A stretch of 64,000 nucleotides of DNA from an uncultured Lutimaribacter sp. (GCA_913061505.1 CAJXSO010000007.1:20987-84986); one strand, 5' to 3'; counted from the first letter of the stretch, positions 1-8,739 are shown. The notes: generated by a model from the sequence alone, not told the origin. Translations and numbers: made by a program.

Positions 1-2
1 AT

Positions 3-1340
3 GCCCAGCGCCGCCATATTCGCAACGGCCAGTTCTATGTGGAAAACAGCACAGATTGGGATAGCGAGGTGGCCACCAGCCTTGCCACCTATTCCCAAAG
101 CGCCCCGCTAGAGTTGAGCAATGTGGCGAATGTGGCCAATATCGCCGTGGGCGCCTTGGTCGAGGGGGCGGGCGTGGGCCGCGAGGTTTATGTGCGCGAA
201 AAAAACGTGGCCCAGGCGCGGCTGGTGTTGTCGGCCCCGCTTTATGATGCGGTGGGCACGCAGGAATTCACCTTTACCCGGTTCAAATATATTCTTGATT
301 TCAGCGGCTTCGAGAAACTATCGAAATTCTCGATCTCGGATGTCGAATTCTTGTGCCGCGGTCGGGCCAGCGGCATTTTGATGGCACCCGAGGGGCTGAT
401 CTTTCAGCTGCGCGATTGCTTTATCACCGATCCCAAAGATCGCGGGCTGACCAGCCCGGGGCGCGGCTGCCAGGGCATGCTGGTGGATCGCTGCCAGTTT
501 CTATCGAATGAAACCGGCCAACCCGCCCAGACCCGCACAACCATTGCGCTGAATGCCAATGCCAATGATGTAAAGCTGCGCGATAACCGCATCACGCAAT
601 TTCGCCATTTTGCCGTGCTGGGCGGCACCAGCAGCCTGATTTTGGGCAATCACTGGTTTCAGGGCGATGACGAACCCGAAGGTGTGCGCACCGCCGGGCT
701 GGTGCTGACCTCGTCACATAACCGCGCCACTGTGACCGGCAATTATATCGATAATTGCTCGGTGGAATGGACAAATGAACACGACCCCGACCCAGATTTT
801 GCCAACGAGTTTTCCTTTTCTGGGCTGAGCATCACCAATAATATCTTCCAGACAATCGGCGTGGCGCCCTGGTTTCGCTTTATCGTGGTCAAGCCTTATG
901 GGCAGGGGCATTTTATCAGTGGGCTGACGATAACGGGCAATATTTTCCGCGCGATCCAAGGCGATATCGAGCGGATTGACCATGTCGATACCAGCTTTGC
1001 CAGCCTGAATTATGCACGGTTCCGCAATATCTTAGTGCAGGGCAACGCGTTTAATTCCATCGAGCGGGGCACCCGCAACCCGGCGGTTATTCGCCACAGC
1101 CAAAACACCCCCGCCAGCACATGGGTGGTCGATTGCGCCGGGCCATTGCCCTTTGGCGGCTGGGCGCAAAACATCGAGGCAGTGGTCTCGCTGGCGCCGC
1201 AGCTTACCGCGGCCGGGGCCACGCGCCACGATATGCCCCATTGCACCACCGCCCAGGGTGCGGCGCGCGATCAGGTGACGCTGGGCTTTGGTGCCCCCGT
1301 TTCTGGCGAAATGGCGCTTACAGTGCGCATCGATAATTAG
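3..1340 (+). CDS. right-handed parallel beta-helix protein, 5' end outside the window
   Basis: The frame is open from the left edge to a TAG at 1338-1340, giving about 445 residues, so the true start lies upstream. The first possible internal start is a GTG at 39 without a clear ribosome binding site. The protein has many short repeats of the form NxITGN/NxFxxI, spaced as in pectate-lyase-like beta-helices (for example ITNNIFQTIG, ITGNIFRAIQ, LVQGNAFNSI). No membrane segment is visible. Such folds occur in polysaccharide-acting enzymes and surface proteins; no catalytic residues can be assigned here, so the substrate is unknown. It converges with the gene ending at 1344, three bases away, with no terminator between them. 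Confidence 0.7.
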   Translation, partial: AQRRHIRNGQFYVENSTDWDSEVATSLATYSQSAPLELSNVANVANIAVGALVEGAGVGREVYVREKNVAQARLVLSAPLYDAVGTQEFTFTRFKYILDFSGFEKLSKFSISDVEFLCRGRASGILMAPEGLIFQLRDCFITDPKDRGLTSPGRGCQGMLVDRCQFLSNETGQPAQTRTTIALNANANDVKLRDNRITQFRHFAVLGGTSSLILGNHWFQGDDEPEGVRTAGLVLTSSHNRATVTGNYIDNCSVEWTNEHDPDPDFANEFSFSGLSITNNIFQTIGVAPWFRFIVVKPYGQGHFISGLTITGNIFRAIQGDIERIDHVDTSFASLNYARFRNILVQGNAFNSIERGTRNPAVIRHSQNTPASTWVVDCAGPLPFGGWAQNIEAVVSLAPQLTAAGATRHDMPHCTTAQGAARDQVTLGFGAPVSGEMALTVRIDN

Positions 1341-1343
1341 GCG

Positions 1344-1988
1344 CTAGCGGCTTTGCCATAGCGCAATTTTCACCCCGCTGCTGCGCGGCCCATTCAGGCC
1401 CTGCAGCAGCCCCAGCTCTAGGCGCATGGCCCCGCGCGCGCCCAGGCTGAACACCCAGCTTGGGGCAAATCGGGCATGGCTGCGCCCGCGCATATCCTGG
1501 CCCGCCTGCAGCGCCAAAATCAGGCTGTGGCGTGGGCCAACATGCAGCCCCCACAGCGCCTGTGCCTGGCTGTCTGGGGCGGAATGCGCCGCCGGGCGCA
1601 GCAGCTGGCCATCGAGCACCCACCAACTATCGCGCCCAAAGACCGGCATACCGGCCCCCATGGCAGCGCCAAAACGCAAAACGCCCAAGTCACCAAAACG
1701 CCCAATTCCCGCATCCAAGGAATAGCGCAGGCTGGTGCGGCCTTGGCCCACGGGCCAGCGTATAAAGCTGATCAGCTTGGCACTGCGCCCGTGGCTATCG
1801 GCGCCGATATCCATGCCCATGGTCAGGCCATTGGGCGTGCCCCATTCGGTGTAAAACCCGTGATACTGCCGGCCTTGCGCATGGCTGCTGGACAGGGCGG
1901 CATATACCTGGCCTGGCTGGCGCGGCCACGGGCCGGCCTGGGCCACCAAGGGCCAAAGCGACAAAATGATAACAATAAAGTAGCGCAT
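1344..1988 (-). CDS. hypothetical exported protein
   Basis: A 214-residue protein starting MRYFIVIILSLWPLVAQAG, a typical Sec signal peptide with a likely cut after AQA at about residue 18. The mature part is rich in alternating hydrophobic and polar residues, Gly and Trp, and in short segments such as LRYSLDAGIGRFG and SWVFSLGARGAMRLELG. These resemble the strands of a small outer-membrane beta-barrel. The C-terminus (ALWQSR) does not end in an aromatic residue as classical barrels do. I do not recognise the family. It lies on the minus strand downstream of trxC and the YgaP-like gene, 57 bases after the latter. Confidence 0.6.
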   Translation of the reverse strand: MRYFIVIILSLWPLVAQAGPWPRQPGQVYAALSSSHAQGRQYHGFYTEWGTPNGLTMGMDIGADSHGRSAKLISFIRWPVGQGRTSLRYSLDAGIGRFGDLGVLRFGAAMGAGMPVFGRDSWWVLDGQLLRPAAHSAPDSQAQALWGLHVGPRHSLILALQAGQDMRGRSHARFAPSWVFSLGARGAMRLELGLLQGLNGPRSSGVKIALWQSR

Positions 1989-2045
1989 GGCCTGCCCCTT
2001 TCAGGGCAGGCTGCATGCTCTTGGTAAAGAACCGGTTAATGTGCC

Positions 2046-2249
2046 TTATTGAAAGGCGCAGCCGGTTTTCACACCCAGTTTGCGAAACACAATCGCCGCC
2101 GGGCAAAACCCGGTAAAGGACGATTGGATCATGTTAAACCCGATGAACACGGTGAACCACATGAACAGCGGCGACACCCACAGGGTCAGCGCAACCGACA
2201 ACAGGGTCATTATCCCGGCAAACACCATCACGGCACGGTCTAGGGTCAT
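2046..2249 (-). CDS. YgaP-like (DUF2892) small membrane protein
   Basis: A 67-residue protein with two hydrophobic segments (about residues 6-24 and 26-46) and a conserved-looking FTGFCPAAIVFRKLG region. This matches the DUF2892/YgaP transmembrane family, whose members are inner-membrane proteins sometimes linked to rhodanese activity; no rhodanese domain is present here. I chose the ATG at 2249 because AAAGGA lies just upstream. A TTG five codons earlier would put that ribosome binding site inside the gene. It sits between trxC and the exported protein on the same strand, so the three may be cotranscribed. The function is not known. Confidence 0.7.
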   Translation of the reverse strand: MTLDRAVMVFAGIMTLLSVALTLWVSPLFMWFTVFIGFNMIQSSFTGFCPAAIVFRKLGVKTGCAFQ

Positions 2250-2284
2250 CTTTTTTCCTTTCAACAGATCAGTTTAGGGGCAGC

Positions 2285-2713
2285 CTACACTGCCGATTTG
2301 ACAAAATTCACAAGCGCCGCGGCGGGCATTGCCCCCGACTGGCGCGCCCGTTCACGGCCCCCGGCAAAAGCCGCCACGGTGGGGATACCGCGAATTTGGT
2401 ATTTCGCCCCCGCCGCCTGGTGGGCATCGGTGTTCAGCTTGACCAGCCGCGCCTTGCCTGCCAGCTCTTGTGCAGCTTTTGAAAACTCGGGCGCCATCGC
2501 GCGGCAGGGCCCACACCACGGGGCCCAAAAATCGACAACCAGGGGCACGCCATCGTTGCGGGCCGCTTTTTCCAACGTGGCCAGATCCACCTCGATCGGT
2601 TTACTGGGCATCAGACCGGCCCCACAGGTGCCGCATTTGGCCCCATGGCCCAGTTTGTCATCTGGCACGCGGTTTAATTGACCACAGTCTAGACAGGTTA
2701 GCTTGACAGGCAT
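2285..2713 (-). CDS. trxC: thioredoxin 2 (TrxC)
   Basis: A 142-residue cytoplasmic thiol-disulfide reductase. The N-terminus carries two CxxC pairs (C7/C10 and C27/C30) expected to bind zinc, followed by a thioredoxin fold with the active site WCGPC at residues 66-70 and the cis-proline motif GIPT near residue 110. The zinc domain plus the length separate TrxC from TrxA. The start at 2713 has GGAGAG about seven bases upstream; an ATG six codons earlier has no such signal. In other bacteria trxC is often induced by oxidative stress, but no OxyR site was recognised here. A promoter-like sequence lies at 2743-2770. Confidence 0.93.
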   Translation of the reverse strand: MPVKLTCLDCGQLNRVPDDKLGHGAKCGTCGAGLMPSKPIEVDLATLEKAARNDGVPLVVDFWAPWCGPCRAMAPEFSKAAQELAGKARLVKLNTDAHQAAGAKYQIRGIPTVAAFAGGRERARQSGAMPAAALVNFVKSAV

Positions 2714-2742
2714 GATCGCTCTCCAAATCACATTCCAAAACG

Positions 2743-2770
2743 TATATATGAATTGTTCAGGCTTTGTGAA
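2743..2770 (-). promoter_or_regulatory. possible sigma-70 promoter for trxC
   Basis: Read on the minus strand, TTCACA (2765-2770) and TATATA (2743-2748) are separated by 16 bases and lie 30-57 bases upstream of the trxC start. The -10 match is good and the -35 match is partial. There is no experimental support. Confidence 0.35.
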
Positions 2771-2820
2771 GGGGCATTTCGTAAATCAAGCTGGTGGCAC
2801 ACCTATACGAAAGGTAGGGC

Positions 2821-2845
2821 TGTGCAGGGCCGAAAAACCTGCACA
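2821..2845 (+). repeat. inverted repeat upstream of the histidine kinase
   Basis: TGTGCAGG (2821-2828) and CCTGCACA (2838-2845) form a perfect 8-bp stem with a 9-base A-rich loop. AAGCTTTTG follows. It lies 84 bases before the kinase start in a region with no gene. It could be an operator or a weak hairpin in the leader; the T-run is too short for a confident terminator. Confidence 0.4.
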
Positions 2846-2928
2846 AAGCTTTTGTTAGTGATAAACTGCCAGCAAAGCGCCGTGCAGCGCGGATCTAAGT
2901 TTAGGTAATTGGTTTTAGGTTTTTAGAC

Positions 2929-4236
2929 GTGCACGAGGAAAGTATTGCCCATCATAACAGCCGGCGCCTGCGTTCGGTTTCAGACATGCTTATTTACATG
3001 GGCCTGTTCTGGACAGCTGTTTGGACAGTCATTGCTATTTTGCTGGGCTCAAAGATCGGTATCTTTGCCGCCTCGACCGCCTTTACCGGCTTTGCCTTTG
3101 CCTATTTCATGTTTCGCCGCGGCCTGTGGCTTAGCGCCTCGCTGGTTTGGCTGATCAGCACCAATGTGGCGATTTTCATCAGCACGTTTTCGGCCCATCC
3201 AGACAGCAAATTAGACGTCATTTTCTTCGGCATGGCGGGGCTGCCGTTTTTGCTGTTTTACCTCAACCGTAACCTCAGCATGATTATCGTGCTGGCGGCA
3301 CTGCCTGTGGTGCTGTGGATGGTGCGCTTTATGCTGGGGGTCGATATTATCGAAACCTACGATGTCGGGGCCGAGGTTGCCGGCACCTATGTGGCGCCGC
3401 TTTCGGTGATCATGACCTTTATCATCGTGATCTATCAGGTTGCCTATTTCGCCATCATTACGGGCCGGTTTGCCAAACATCTTGAACATGCCCGCCGCGA
3501 CGCCGAGCAATCGAACCGCGCAAAGACCGTGTTTTTATCGGGCATCAGCCACGAATTGCGCACGCCGCTGAACGGGGTGATCGGGCTGGCCGATGTTATT
3601 CGCCACACCGCGGTGTCACGCGGCGATGTGCAATTGGCAGGCTATGCCACCCAGATCAGCGCCGCCGGAAACGACCTGCTGGGCACGGTTGAAAAAACCG
3701 TGCATTTCGCCGATCTGGCGGCCCGCCGCGCCCCCGTGGGCCGGGCGCCTGTGGTGCTGGCCAGTGTTGTTGGCCGGGTGATCGAAGCCTACGAGCGTGA
3801 GGCCATTCAGAACCATATCGTTATTCACACCGAAGGGCTGGATGTGCAGGTGCTGGCCGATGCAACCTTGCTGCAAGATTGCATTGCCCAAGTGGTGGAA
3901 AATGCCATTCGCTATGCGGGCCACGGCAGCCATGTCTGGATCAGCACCGCCGAGGCCAGCCCCAAAACCCGCCATATCACCGTGCGCGACAATGGCCGAG
4001 GCTTTGGCAATTCCGACCCAGACATGGCCTTTCAACCCTTTGAGCGGCTAGAACGCGCCAGCGGCACCACCTTTGGTGCGGGCATGGGCCTGTCTATCGC
4101 CCGCATCAAGGCCGAGGCCATGGGCGGCAGTATCTTGATGCGCAATCTGGCCGAAGGCGGGGCCGAGGCGATCATTACCCTGCCCACGCCCGAGGCCGAT
4201 ACCACCGCCACCCATGCCGAGGGCACTGCCCCCTAG
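2929..4236 (+). CDS. membrane sensor histidine kinase (orphan)
   Basis: A 435-residue kinase. About six hydrophobic segments occupy residues 22-175 without an obvious periplasmic sensor domain. They are followed by a HisKA domain with the phospho-acceptor H208 in SHELRTPLNG, then a HATPase_c domain with the N box (VVENAIRYA), G1 box (DNGRGFG), F box (FQPFERLER) and G2 box (GAGMGLSIA). All catalytic motifs are intact, so it should autophosphorylate. The start is a GTG at 2929 with only a weak AGG-rich stretch upstream, so it is uncertain. No response regulator lies nearby, so the partner is unknown. It converges with the arylesterase, the two stops being 7 bases apart. Confidence 0.88.
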   Translation: MHEESIAHHNSRRLRSVSDMLIYMGLFWTAVWTVIAILLGSKIGIFAASTAFTGFAFAYFMFRRGLWLSASLVWLISTNVAIFISTFSAHPDSKLDVIFFGMAGLPFLLFYLNRNLSMIIVLAALPVVLWMVRFMLGVDIIETYDVGAEVAGTYVAPLSVIMTFIIVIYQVAYFAIITGRFAKHLEHARRDAEQSNRAKTVFLSGISHELRTPLNGVIGLADVIRHTAVSRGDVQLAGYATQISAAGNDLLGTVEKTVHFADLAARRAPVGRAPVVLASVVGRVIEAYEREAIQNHIVIHTEGLDVQVLADATLLQDCIAQVVENAIRYAGHGSHVWISTAEASPKTRHITVRDNGRGFGNSDPDMAFQPFERLERASGTTFGAGMGLSIARIKAEAMGGSILMRNLAEGGAEAIITLPTPEADTTATHAEGTAP

Positions 4237-4252
4237 CCACCCCCTAGCCACC
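4231..4252. repeat. 11-bp tandem duplication carrying both convergent stop codons
   Basis: CCCTAGCCACC occurs twice in a row (4231-4241 and 4242-4252). The first copy contains the TAG stop of the histidine kinase. The second contains, on the other strand, the TAG stop of the arylesterase. Either copy could supply both stops, so the duplication appears neutral. Confidence 0.8.
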
Positions 4253-4948
4253 CTCTGGCAACTGCTTTAACAGCTGCAAAACATACGGGCCCAGCCCCTC
4301 GACAATGCGCGCAACCCCTGTCGCATTGGGGTGAATACCATCGGGCTGCAAAAGCGGCTGCAGACTGGCGGGGTCGGGCGCATCGCCCAGCCCAACGAAA
4401 AAGCTTGGCACCCAAAGCACCCCGTATTTCGCCCCCATATCGGGCCAAATCGCGTTGAACGCATCGGCATAGGCGGGGCCAAAATTACCCGGCGCCTGCT
4501 GGCCCACCAACAGCGCCGGCACTTGCGCCTCTTTGGCAGCTGCCAAAATACCGTCGATATTGGCGCGCGTGACAGCCGGGTCGATGCCGCGCAGCATATC
4601 ATTGCCGCCCAAGGCCACGATGATGGCATCTACATCAGGGGTCAGCGTCCAGGCGATGCGCGACAAACCGCCCGCGCTGGTATCGCCCGAGACACCGGCA
4701 TTGACCACCCGCAAGGGCGGCGCACCATTTTCCGCAAGCCAGCGGCGCAGCTGCGGCACAAAGCCATCATCCTCGAACAACCCATAGCCTTGGGTCAGGC
4801 TATCGCCAAAGGCCACCACGACCGGCCCCGTGGTGCTATGCGCCCCGGCCATGGCAGGGCCCGACAGAAAAACACACGCCGCCAGCATCTTGCCCCACCG
4901 TGCAAACGCCCCATATGAACCAAAGAGTTTAGAAAGGCCTGCAGTCAT
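4244..4948 (-). CDS. tesA: arylesterase / GDSL-type lysophospholipase (TesA family)
   Basis: A 234-residue SGNH hydrolase, probably periplasmic. The N-terminus (basic region up to RWGK, then LAACVFLSGPAMAGA) is a signal peptide. The GDSL block FGDSL gives the nucleophile S50, block II has N83 and G87, block III GGND spans 114-117, and the DxxH block gives D203 and H206. It should hydrolyse short acyl or aryl esters or thioesters. I chose the ATG at 4948 because the positively charged N-region is kept; an ATG at 4888 is possible but leaves no basic residues. It is divergent from the LolD-like gene and their start codons overlap. Confidence 0.85.
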   Translation of the reverse strand: MTAGLSKLFGSYGAFARWGKMLAACVFLSGPAMAGAHSTTGPVVVAFGDSLTQGYGLFEDDGFVPQLRRWLAENGAPPLRVVNAGVSGDTSAGGLSRIAWTLTPDVDAIIVALGGNDMLRGIDPAVTRANIDGILAAAKEAQVPALLVGQQAPGNFGPAYADAFNAIWPDMGAKYGVLWVPSFFVGLGDAPDPASLQPLLQPDGIHPNATGVARIVEGLGPYVLQLLKQLPEGG

Positions 4949-5639
4949 GAGCACCCCCGTTATTTCGTTAAAAGATGTGTCTTTATCGCTAGATGGCAAT
5001 GCCGGTCGGGTGGATATCCTACATCACATAAACCTGAATGTCCTGCCCGGCGAAACCTTGGGCCTTGTTGGGCCATCAGGGTCGGGGAAATCATCGCTGT
5101 TGATGTTGATGGGCGGGCTGGAACGCGCCAGCAGCGGGCAGGTGCAGGTTTTGGGCCAGGATCTCAGCCCGATGAGCGAAGATCAGCTGGCCCGCTTTCG
5201 CCGTGGCACCATGGGTGTGGTGTTTCAATCCTTTCACCTGATCCCTACCCTGACCGCGCTGGAAAACGTGGCAACGCCGCTTGAACTGGCCGGCCACCCC
5301 GATGCCCATGCCCGCGCGCAAGAAGAACTGCAGGCCGTGGGGCTGGCCCATCGCGCGGGCCACTATCCGGCGCAGATGTCAGGGGGCGAGCAACAGCGCG
5401 TGGCACTGGCCCGCGCCGCAGCCCCCCGCCCCAAGCTGCTGCTGGCAGACGAGCCGACAGGCAACCTCGATGGCAGCACGGGCGCGGCCATCATCGATTT
5501 GCTCTTTGATCTGCGCGATCGCCACGGCGCCACCTTGGTGCTGGTCACCCATTCCAATGAATTGGCCGCCCGTTGCGACCGTGTGATCCGCCTGCGCGAT
5601 GGCCATATCGAAACCCCTGCCGCGGCAGGTGCCGCATGA
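4947..5639 (+). CDS. ABC transporter ATP-binding protein, LolD/YbbA type
   Basis: A 230-residue ATPase with Walker [10 protein letters not shown] (residues 42-50), signature SGGEQQ (145-150), Walker B LLLADEP (164-170) and the H-loop H192. The sequence around FQSFHLIPTLTALENV is typical of the MacB/LolD/FtsE subfamily, which acts on lipoproteins or other envelope substrates rather than soluble nutrients. The ATG at 4947 has AAAGG upstream. The stop overlaps the start of the next gene (ATGA), so ATPase and permease are translationally coupled. In many bacteria this pair lies next to tesA (the ybbA-ybbP-tesA arrangement), as here. The exact substrate is unknown. Confidence 0.88.
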   Translation: MSTPVISLKDVSLSLDGNAGRVDILHHINLNVLPGETLGLVGPSGSGKSSLLMLMGGLERASSGQVQVLGQDLSPMSEDQLARFRRGTMGVVFQSFHLIPTLTALENVATPLELAGHPDAHARAQEELQAVGLAHRAGHYPAQMSGGEQQRVALARAAAPRPKLLLADEPTGNLDGSTGAAIIDLLFDLRDRHGATLVLVTHSNELAARCDRVIRLRDGHIETPAAAGAA

Positions 5640-8161
5640 GCCTGGCCATCGCAGCCCGCTTTGCCGCGCGCGAATTGCGCGGCGGCTTGCGGGGGTTTTG
5701 GGTGTTTCTGGCCTGCCTGTCACTGGGCGTGGCCGCAATTGCCGCCGTAGGCTCGGTGCGTGCCGCGATCGAAGCGGGCCTCGAACGCGAAGGCGCCACA
5801 TTGCTGGGCGGCGATGTCGAGATGGAATTCACCTACCGCTTCGCCACCCCCGAAGAACGCGCCTGGATGGAACGCCACGCGCTCTACCTGTCCGAAGTAA
5901 CCGATTTCCGCTCGATGGCCGTGGTCAACCGCGATGGCCAATCCGAACGCGCCCTGACGCAGGTAAAATCAGTCGATGGCGCCTACCCCCTGCTGGGGGA
6001 TGTTGGCCTGGCGCCCGCCATCCCGCTCGATCAGGCGCTGGCGGGCCAAAATGGCCTGCCCGGCGCCGTGATGGCCCCCATTCTGGCCGATCGCCTGGGG
6101 CTGAAACAGGGCGATACATTCGCCCTGGGCGGCAGCCAATTCGTGCTGGGCGCCATTCTCACCCGCGAACCCGATAACGCCGGTGGCGGCTTTGGCTTTG
6201 GCCCGCGCACCTTGGTGGCCACCAGCGCCCTGGCCGGCACCGGCCTGCTGGCGCCGGGCACGCTGTTTTCCACCGAATACCGGCTGGTCCTGCCCCCAGA
6301 TGCCGATCTAGAGGCGCTCAAGGCTGAGGCGCTGGATGCCTTTGAAAACGCCGGGCTGCGCTGGCGCGATGCCCGCAACGGCGCGCCGGGCGTGGCCCGG
6401 TTTGTCGATCGGCTGGGCGCCTTTTTGATCCTTGTGGGCCTGTCGGGGCTGGCGGTGGGCGGCGTGGGGGTATCGGCGGCCGTGCGCGCCTATCTGGCAC
6501 GCAAAACCACCGTGATTGCCACCCTGCGCAGCCTTGGCGCCGAACGCCGGATGATTTTCCAAACCTACATGCTGCAAATCGGGGCGCTTTCGATCGTGGG
6601 CATCAGCCTTGGGCTGGCCCTGGGCGGGCTGGTGCCGCTGGCCCTGGCGCCCTTGATCACCGCGCAATTGCCGGTGCCTGCGGTCTTTGCCCTGCATCCG
6701 CCCCCCCTGATCGAGGCGGCGATCTATGGCATATTGACCGCGCTGTTGTTTACCCTCTGGCCCCTGGCACGCACCGAAGACATTCGCGCAGCCACGCTGT
6801 TTCGCGACGGCAGCAATGCCGCCTCGCCCCTGCCGCGGCCGGTGTTTTTGGCCGCCACACTGGCGCTGCTTGCGCTTTTGGTGGGCGCGGCGGGGTGGTT
6901 TTCAGGCAATTGGCCCCTCACCCTATGGACCGCCGCCGGGCTGCTGGCCGCGCTGGCGCTTTTGGCACTGGCCGCCATCGCCTTGCGCAAACTGGCCGCC
7001 AGCAGCCGCAGCGCCAGCCGCACCCCCGCCTTGCGCTGGGCCTTGGGCGCCATCGCCACCCGCCGCGACGAGGCCACATCGGTGGTGCTCTCGCTGGGCC
7101 TCGGGCTTACGGTGCTGGCCGCAGTGGGCCAAATCGACGGCACGTTGCGCGGCGCCATCGCACGCGACCTGCCCGATGTGGCGCCGTCGTATTTCTTCCT
7201 CGACATCCAGCGCGACCAAATGCCAGCCATCGCCCAACAGCTGCAAAGCGACCCCGATGTCACCCGCATGGACAGCGCCCCAATGCTGCGCGGTGTTGTG
7301 ACCCGTATCAACGACCGCCCCGCGCTCGAGGTGGCGGGCGAGCATTGGGTGGTGCGCGGCGACCGTGGCATTTCTTACGCCGATGCGCTGCCAAAAGGCA
7401 CCACAATCGTGGCCGGCCAATGGTGGCCCGAGGGCTATCAGGGGCCGCCCCAAATCAGCTTTGCCGCCGAAGAGGCGGCCGAGCTGGGGGTGGGGCTTGG
7501 CGATACGATCACCGTCAATATCCTCGGGCGCGAGATCACTGCCACCATCACCTCGCTGCGCGCGGTCGATTTCTCAAATGCCGGTATGGGCTTTGTGATC
7601 GTCATGAACCAGGCGGCCCTGGCCAGCGCACCGCACAGCTTTATCGCCACGGTCTATGCCGCCCCCACCGCCGAGGCGCGGATCCTGCGCAGCGTGTCAA
7701 ACGCCTATCCCAATATCACCGCCATCAGCGTCCGCGAGGCGATCACCCAGGTCTCGACCGTGCTCGATGGCATCGCGGCCGCCACCCGCTGGGGGGCCGC
7801 CGCCACCCTGCTGACCGGGTTTTTGGTGTTGATCGGTGCTGCCGCCGCGGGCGAGCCCGCGCGCCGTTACGAGGCCGCAGTGCTGCGCAGCTTGGGCGCC
7901 ACCCGCCGGCAAATCCTCAGCAGCTTTGCCCTGCGCGCAGCCCTCTTGGGCTTGGGTGCCGCGGTTGTGGCCCTAGGCGCTGGCATCGCAGGTGGTTGGG
8001 CCATCAGCCATTTCGTGCTTGATACCCGCTACAGCGTGGTCTGGCCATCAGCCATCGCCATTCTGGCAGGGGGCGTCTTGGCGACATTGGGCGCTGGCAT
8101 GGCCTTTGCCTGGCGCCCCTTGGCCGCGCGCCCGGCTGGCGTGTTGCGGGCGCGCGAATAG
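5636..8161 (+). CDS. ABC transporter permease, FtsX/YbbP type
   Basis: A large 841-residue permease. An N-terminal membrane segment (LRGFWVFLACLSLGVAAIAAV) is followed by a periplasmic region of about 200 residues and a first FtsX domain (about 260-380). Two further hydrophobic stretches (about 400-450) lead to a second periplasmic region and a C-terminal FtsX domain (about 720-830) with ATRRQILSSFALRAALLGLG. This duplicated layout matches YbbP-like permeases that pair with LolD-like ATPases. It overlaps its ATPase gene by four bases. It probably moves a lipid-linked or envelope substrate; the neighbouring esterase suggests lipid handling, which is inference. Confidence 0.88.
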   Translation: MSLAIAARFAARELRGGLRGFWVFLACLSLGVAAIAAVGSVRAAIEAGLEREGATLLGGDVEMEFTYRFATPEERAWMERHALYLSEVTDFRSMAVVNRDGQSERALTQVKSVDGAYPLLGDVGLAPAIPLDQALAGQNGLPGAVMAPILADRLGLKQGDTFALGGSQFVLGAILTREPDNAGGGFGFGPRTLVATSALAGTGLLAPGTLFSTEYRLVLPPDADLEALKAEALDAFENAGLRWRDARNGAPGVARFVDRLGAFLILVGLSGLAVGGVGVSAAVRAYLARKTTVIATLRSLGAERRMIFQTYMLQIGALSIVGISLGLALGGLVPLALAPLITAQLPVPAVFALHPPPLIEAAIYGILTALLFTLWPLARTEDIRAATLFRDGSNAASPLPRPVFLAATLALLALLVGAAGWFSGNWPLTLWTAAGLLAALALLALAAIALRKLAASSRSASRTPALRWALGAIATRRDEATSVVLSLGLGLTVLAAVGQIDGTLRGAIARDLPDVAPSYFFLDIQRDQMPAIAQQLQSDPDVTRMDSAPMLRGVVTRINDRPALEVAGEHWVVRGDRGISYADALPKGTTIVAGQWWPEGYQGPPQISFAAEEAAELGVGLGDTITVNILGREITATITSLRAVDFSNAGMGFVIVMNQAALASAPHSFIATVYAAPTAEARILRSVSNAYPNITAISVREAITQVSTVLDGIAAATRWGAAATLLTGFLVLIGAAAAGEPARRYEAAVLRSLGATRRQILSSFALRAALLGLGAAVVALGAGIAGGWAISHFVLDTRYSVVWPSAIAILAGGVLATLGAGMAFAWRPLAARPAGVLRARE

Positions 8162-8174
8162 CGCGCCCGCCCCC

Positions 8175-8663
8175 CTATAAATACGGGCGCAAGGCGCGCA
8201 GCGCCTGCTCGTAAACCCCGCGTTTAAACGGAACGATCTGGGCCACCACATCATCGGGGGCCAACCAGCGCCACCTGGAAAACTCGGGGTGTTCACCAGC
8301 AATATTGATCTGCCCATCATCACCAAGATAGCGCAACAACACCCATTTCTGCTCTTGCCCGCGGTATTTGCCTTTCCAGATCCGTGGCACCAGATCATGG
8401 GGCAGGTCATAGCGCACCCAGTCTTCGGCCTCGGCCACAAACTCTACCAGATCCGCACCAACCCCGGTTTCTTCCCATAATTCCCGCAAGGCCGCCGCGC
8501 GCACATCTTCGCCTGCGTCGATCCCGCCCTGCGGCATCTGCCATGCCGGCACCTCGCTATCTATCCTTTGGCCCACAAATATGGCGCCATCGGCATTGGC
8601 CAGCATCACCCCCACGCAGGGCCGATAGGGCAGTTTGGCTATGTCTTCGGCTTGCATCCCCAT
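8175..8663 (-). CDS. rppH: RNA pyrophosphohydrolase (RppH/NudH, Nudix)
   Basis: A protein of about 162 residues beginning near [13 protein letters not shown], the usual RppH N-terminus. The Nudix box (pattern Gx5Ex7REUxEExGU) is complete: GGIDAGE, seven residues, then RELWEETGV. The enzyme removes pyrophosphate from the 5' end of triphosphorylated RNA and so starts mRNA decay, and may also act on dinucleoside polyphosphates. Three ATGs lie within 24 bases (8681, 8663, 8657). I prefer 8663 because AAGGAAGG precedes it. It lies downstream of ctpA on the same strand, after an inverted repeat. Confidence 0.9.
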   Translation of the reverse strand: MGMQAEDIAKLPYRPCVGVMLANADGAIFVGQRIDSEVPAWQMPQGGIDAGEDVRAAALRELWEETGVGADLVEFVAEAEDWVRYDLPHDLVPRIWKGKYRGQEQKWVLLRYLGDDGQINIAGEHPEFSRWRWLAPDDVVAQIVPFKRGVYEQALRALRPYL

Positions 8664-8701
8664 GCCTGCGCCTTCCTTCATCTTGCTCTAAATACTCATC
8701 A

Positions 8702-8734
8702 CCCCGCCACCGCCTTGCACCAACGGTGGCGGGG
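8702..8734 (-). repeat. GC-rich inverted repeat between ctpA and rppH
   Basis: CCCCGCCACC (8702-8711) and GGTGGCGGGG (8725-8734) form a perfect 10-bp stem with a 13-base loop, ending six bases after the ctpA stop. No U-run follows on the minus strand, so it may stabilise the 3' end of the ctpA mRNA or give partial termination. It is not a standard terminator. Confidence 0.5.
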
Positions 8735-8739
8735 GCCGC

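Noticed and set aside
2250..2264. TTG start for the YgaP-like protein at 2264
   Set aside because: It would place the clear AAAGGA ribosome binding site inside the gene; the ATG at 2249 fits better.
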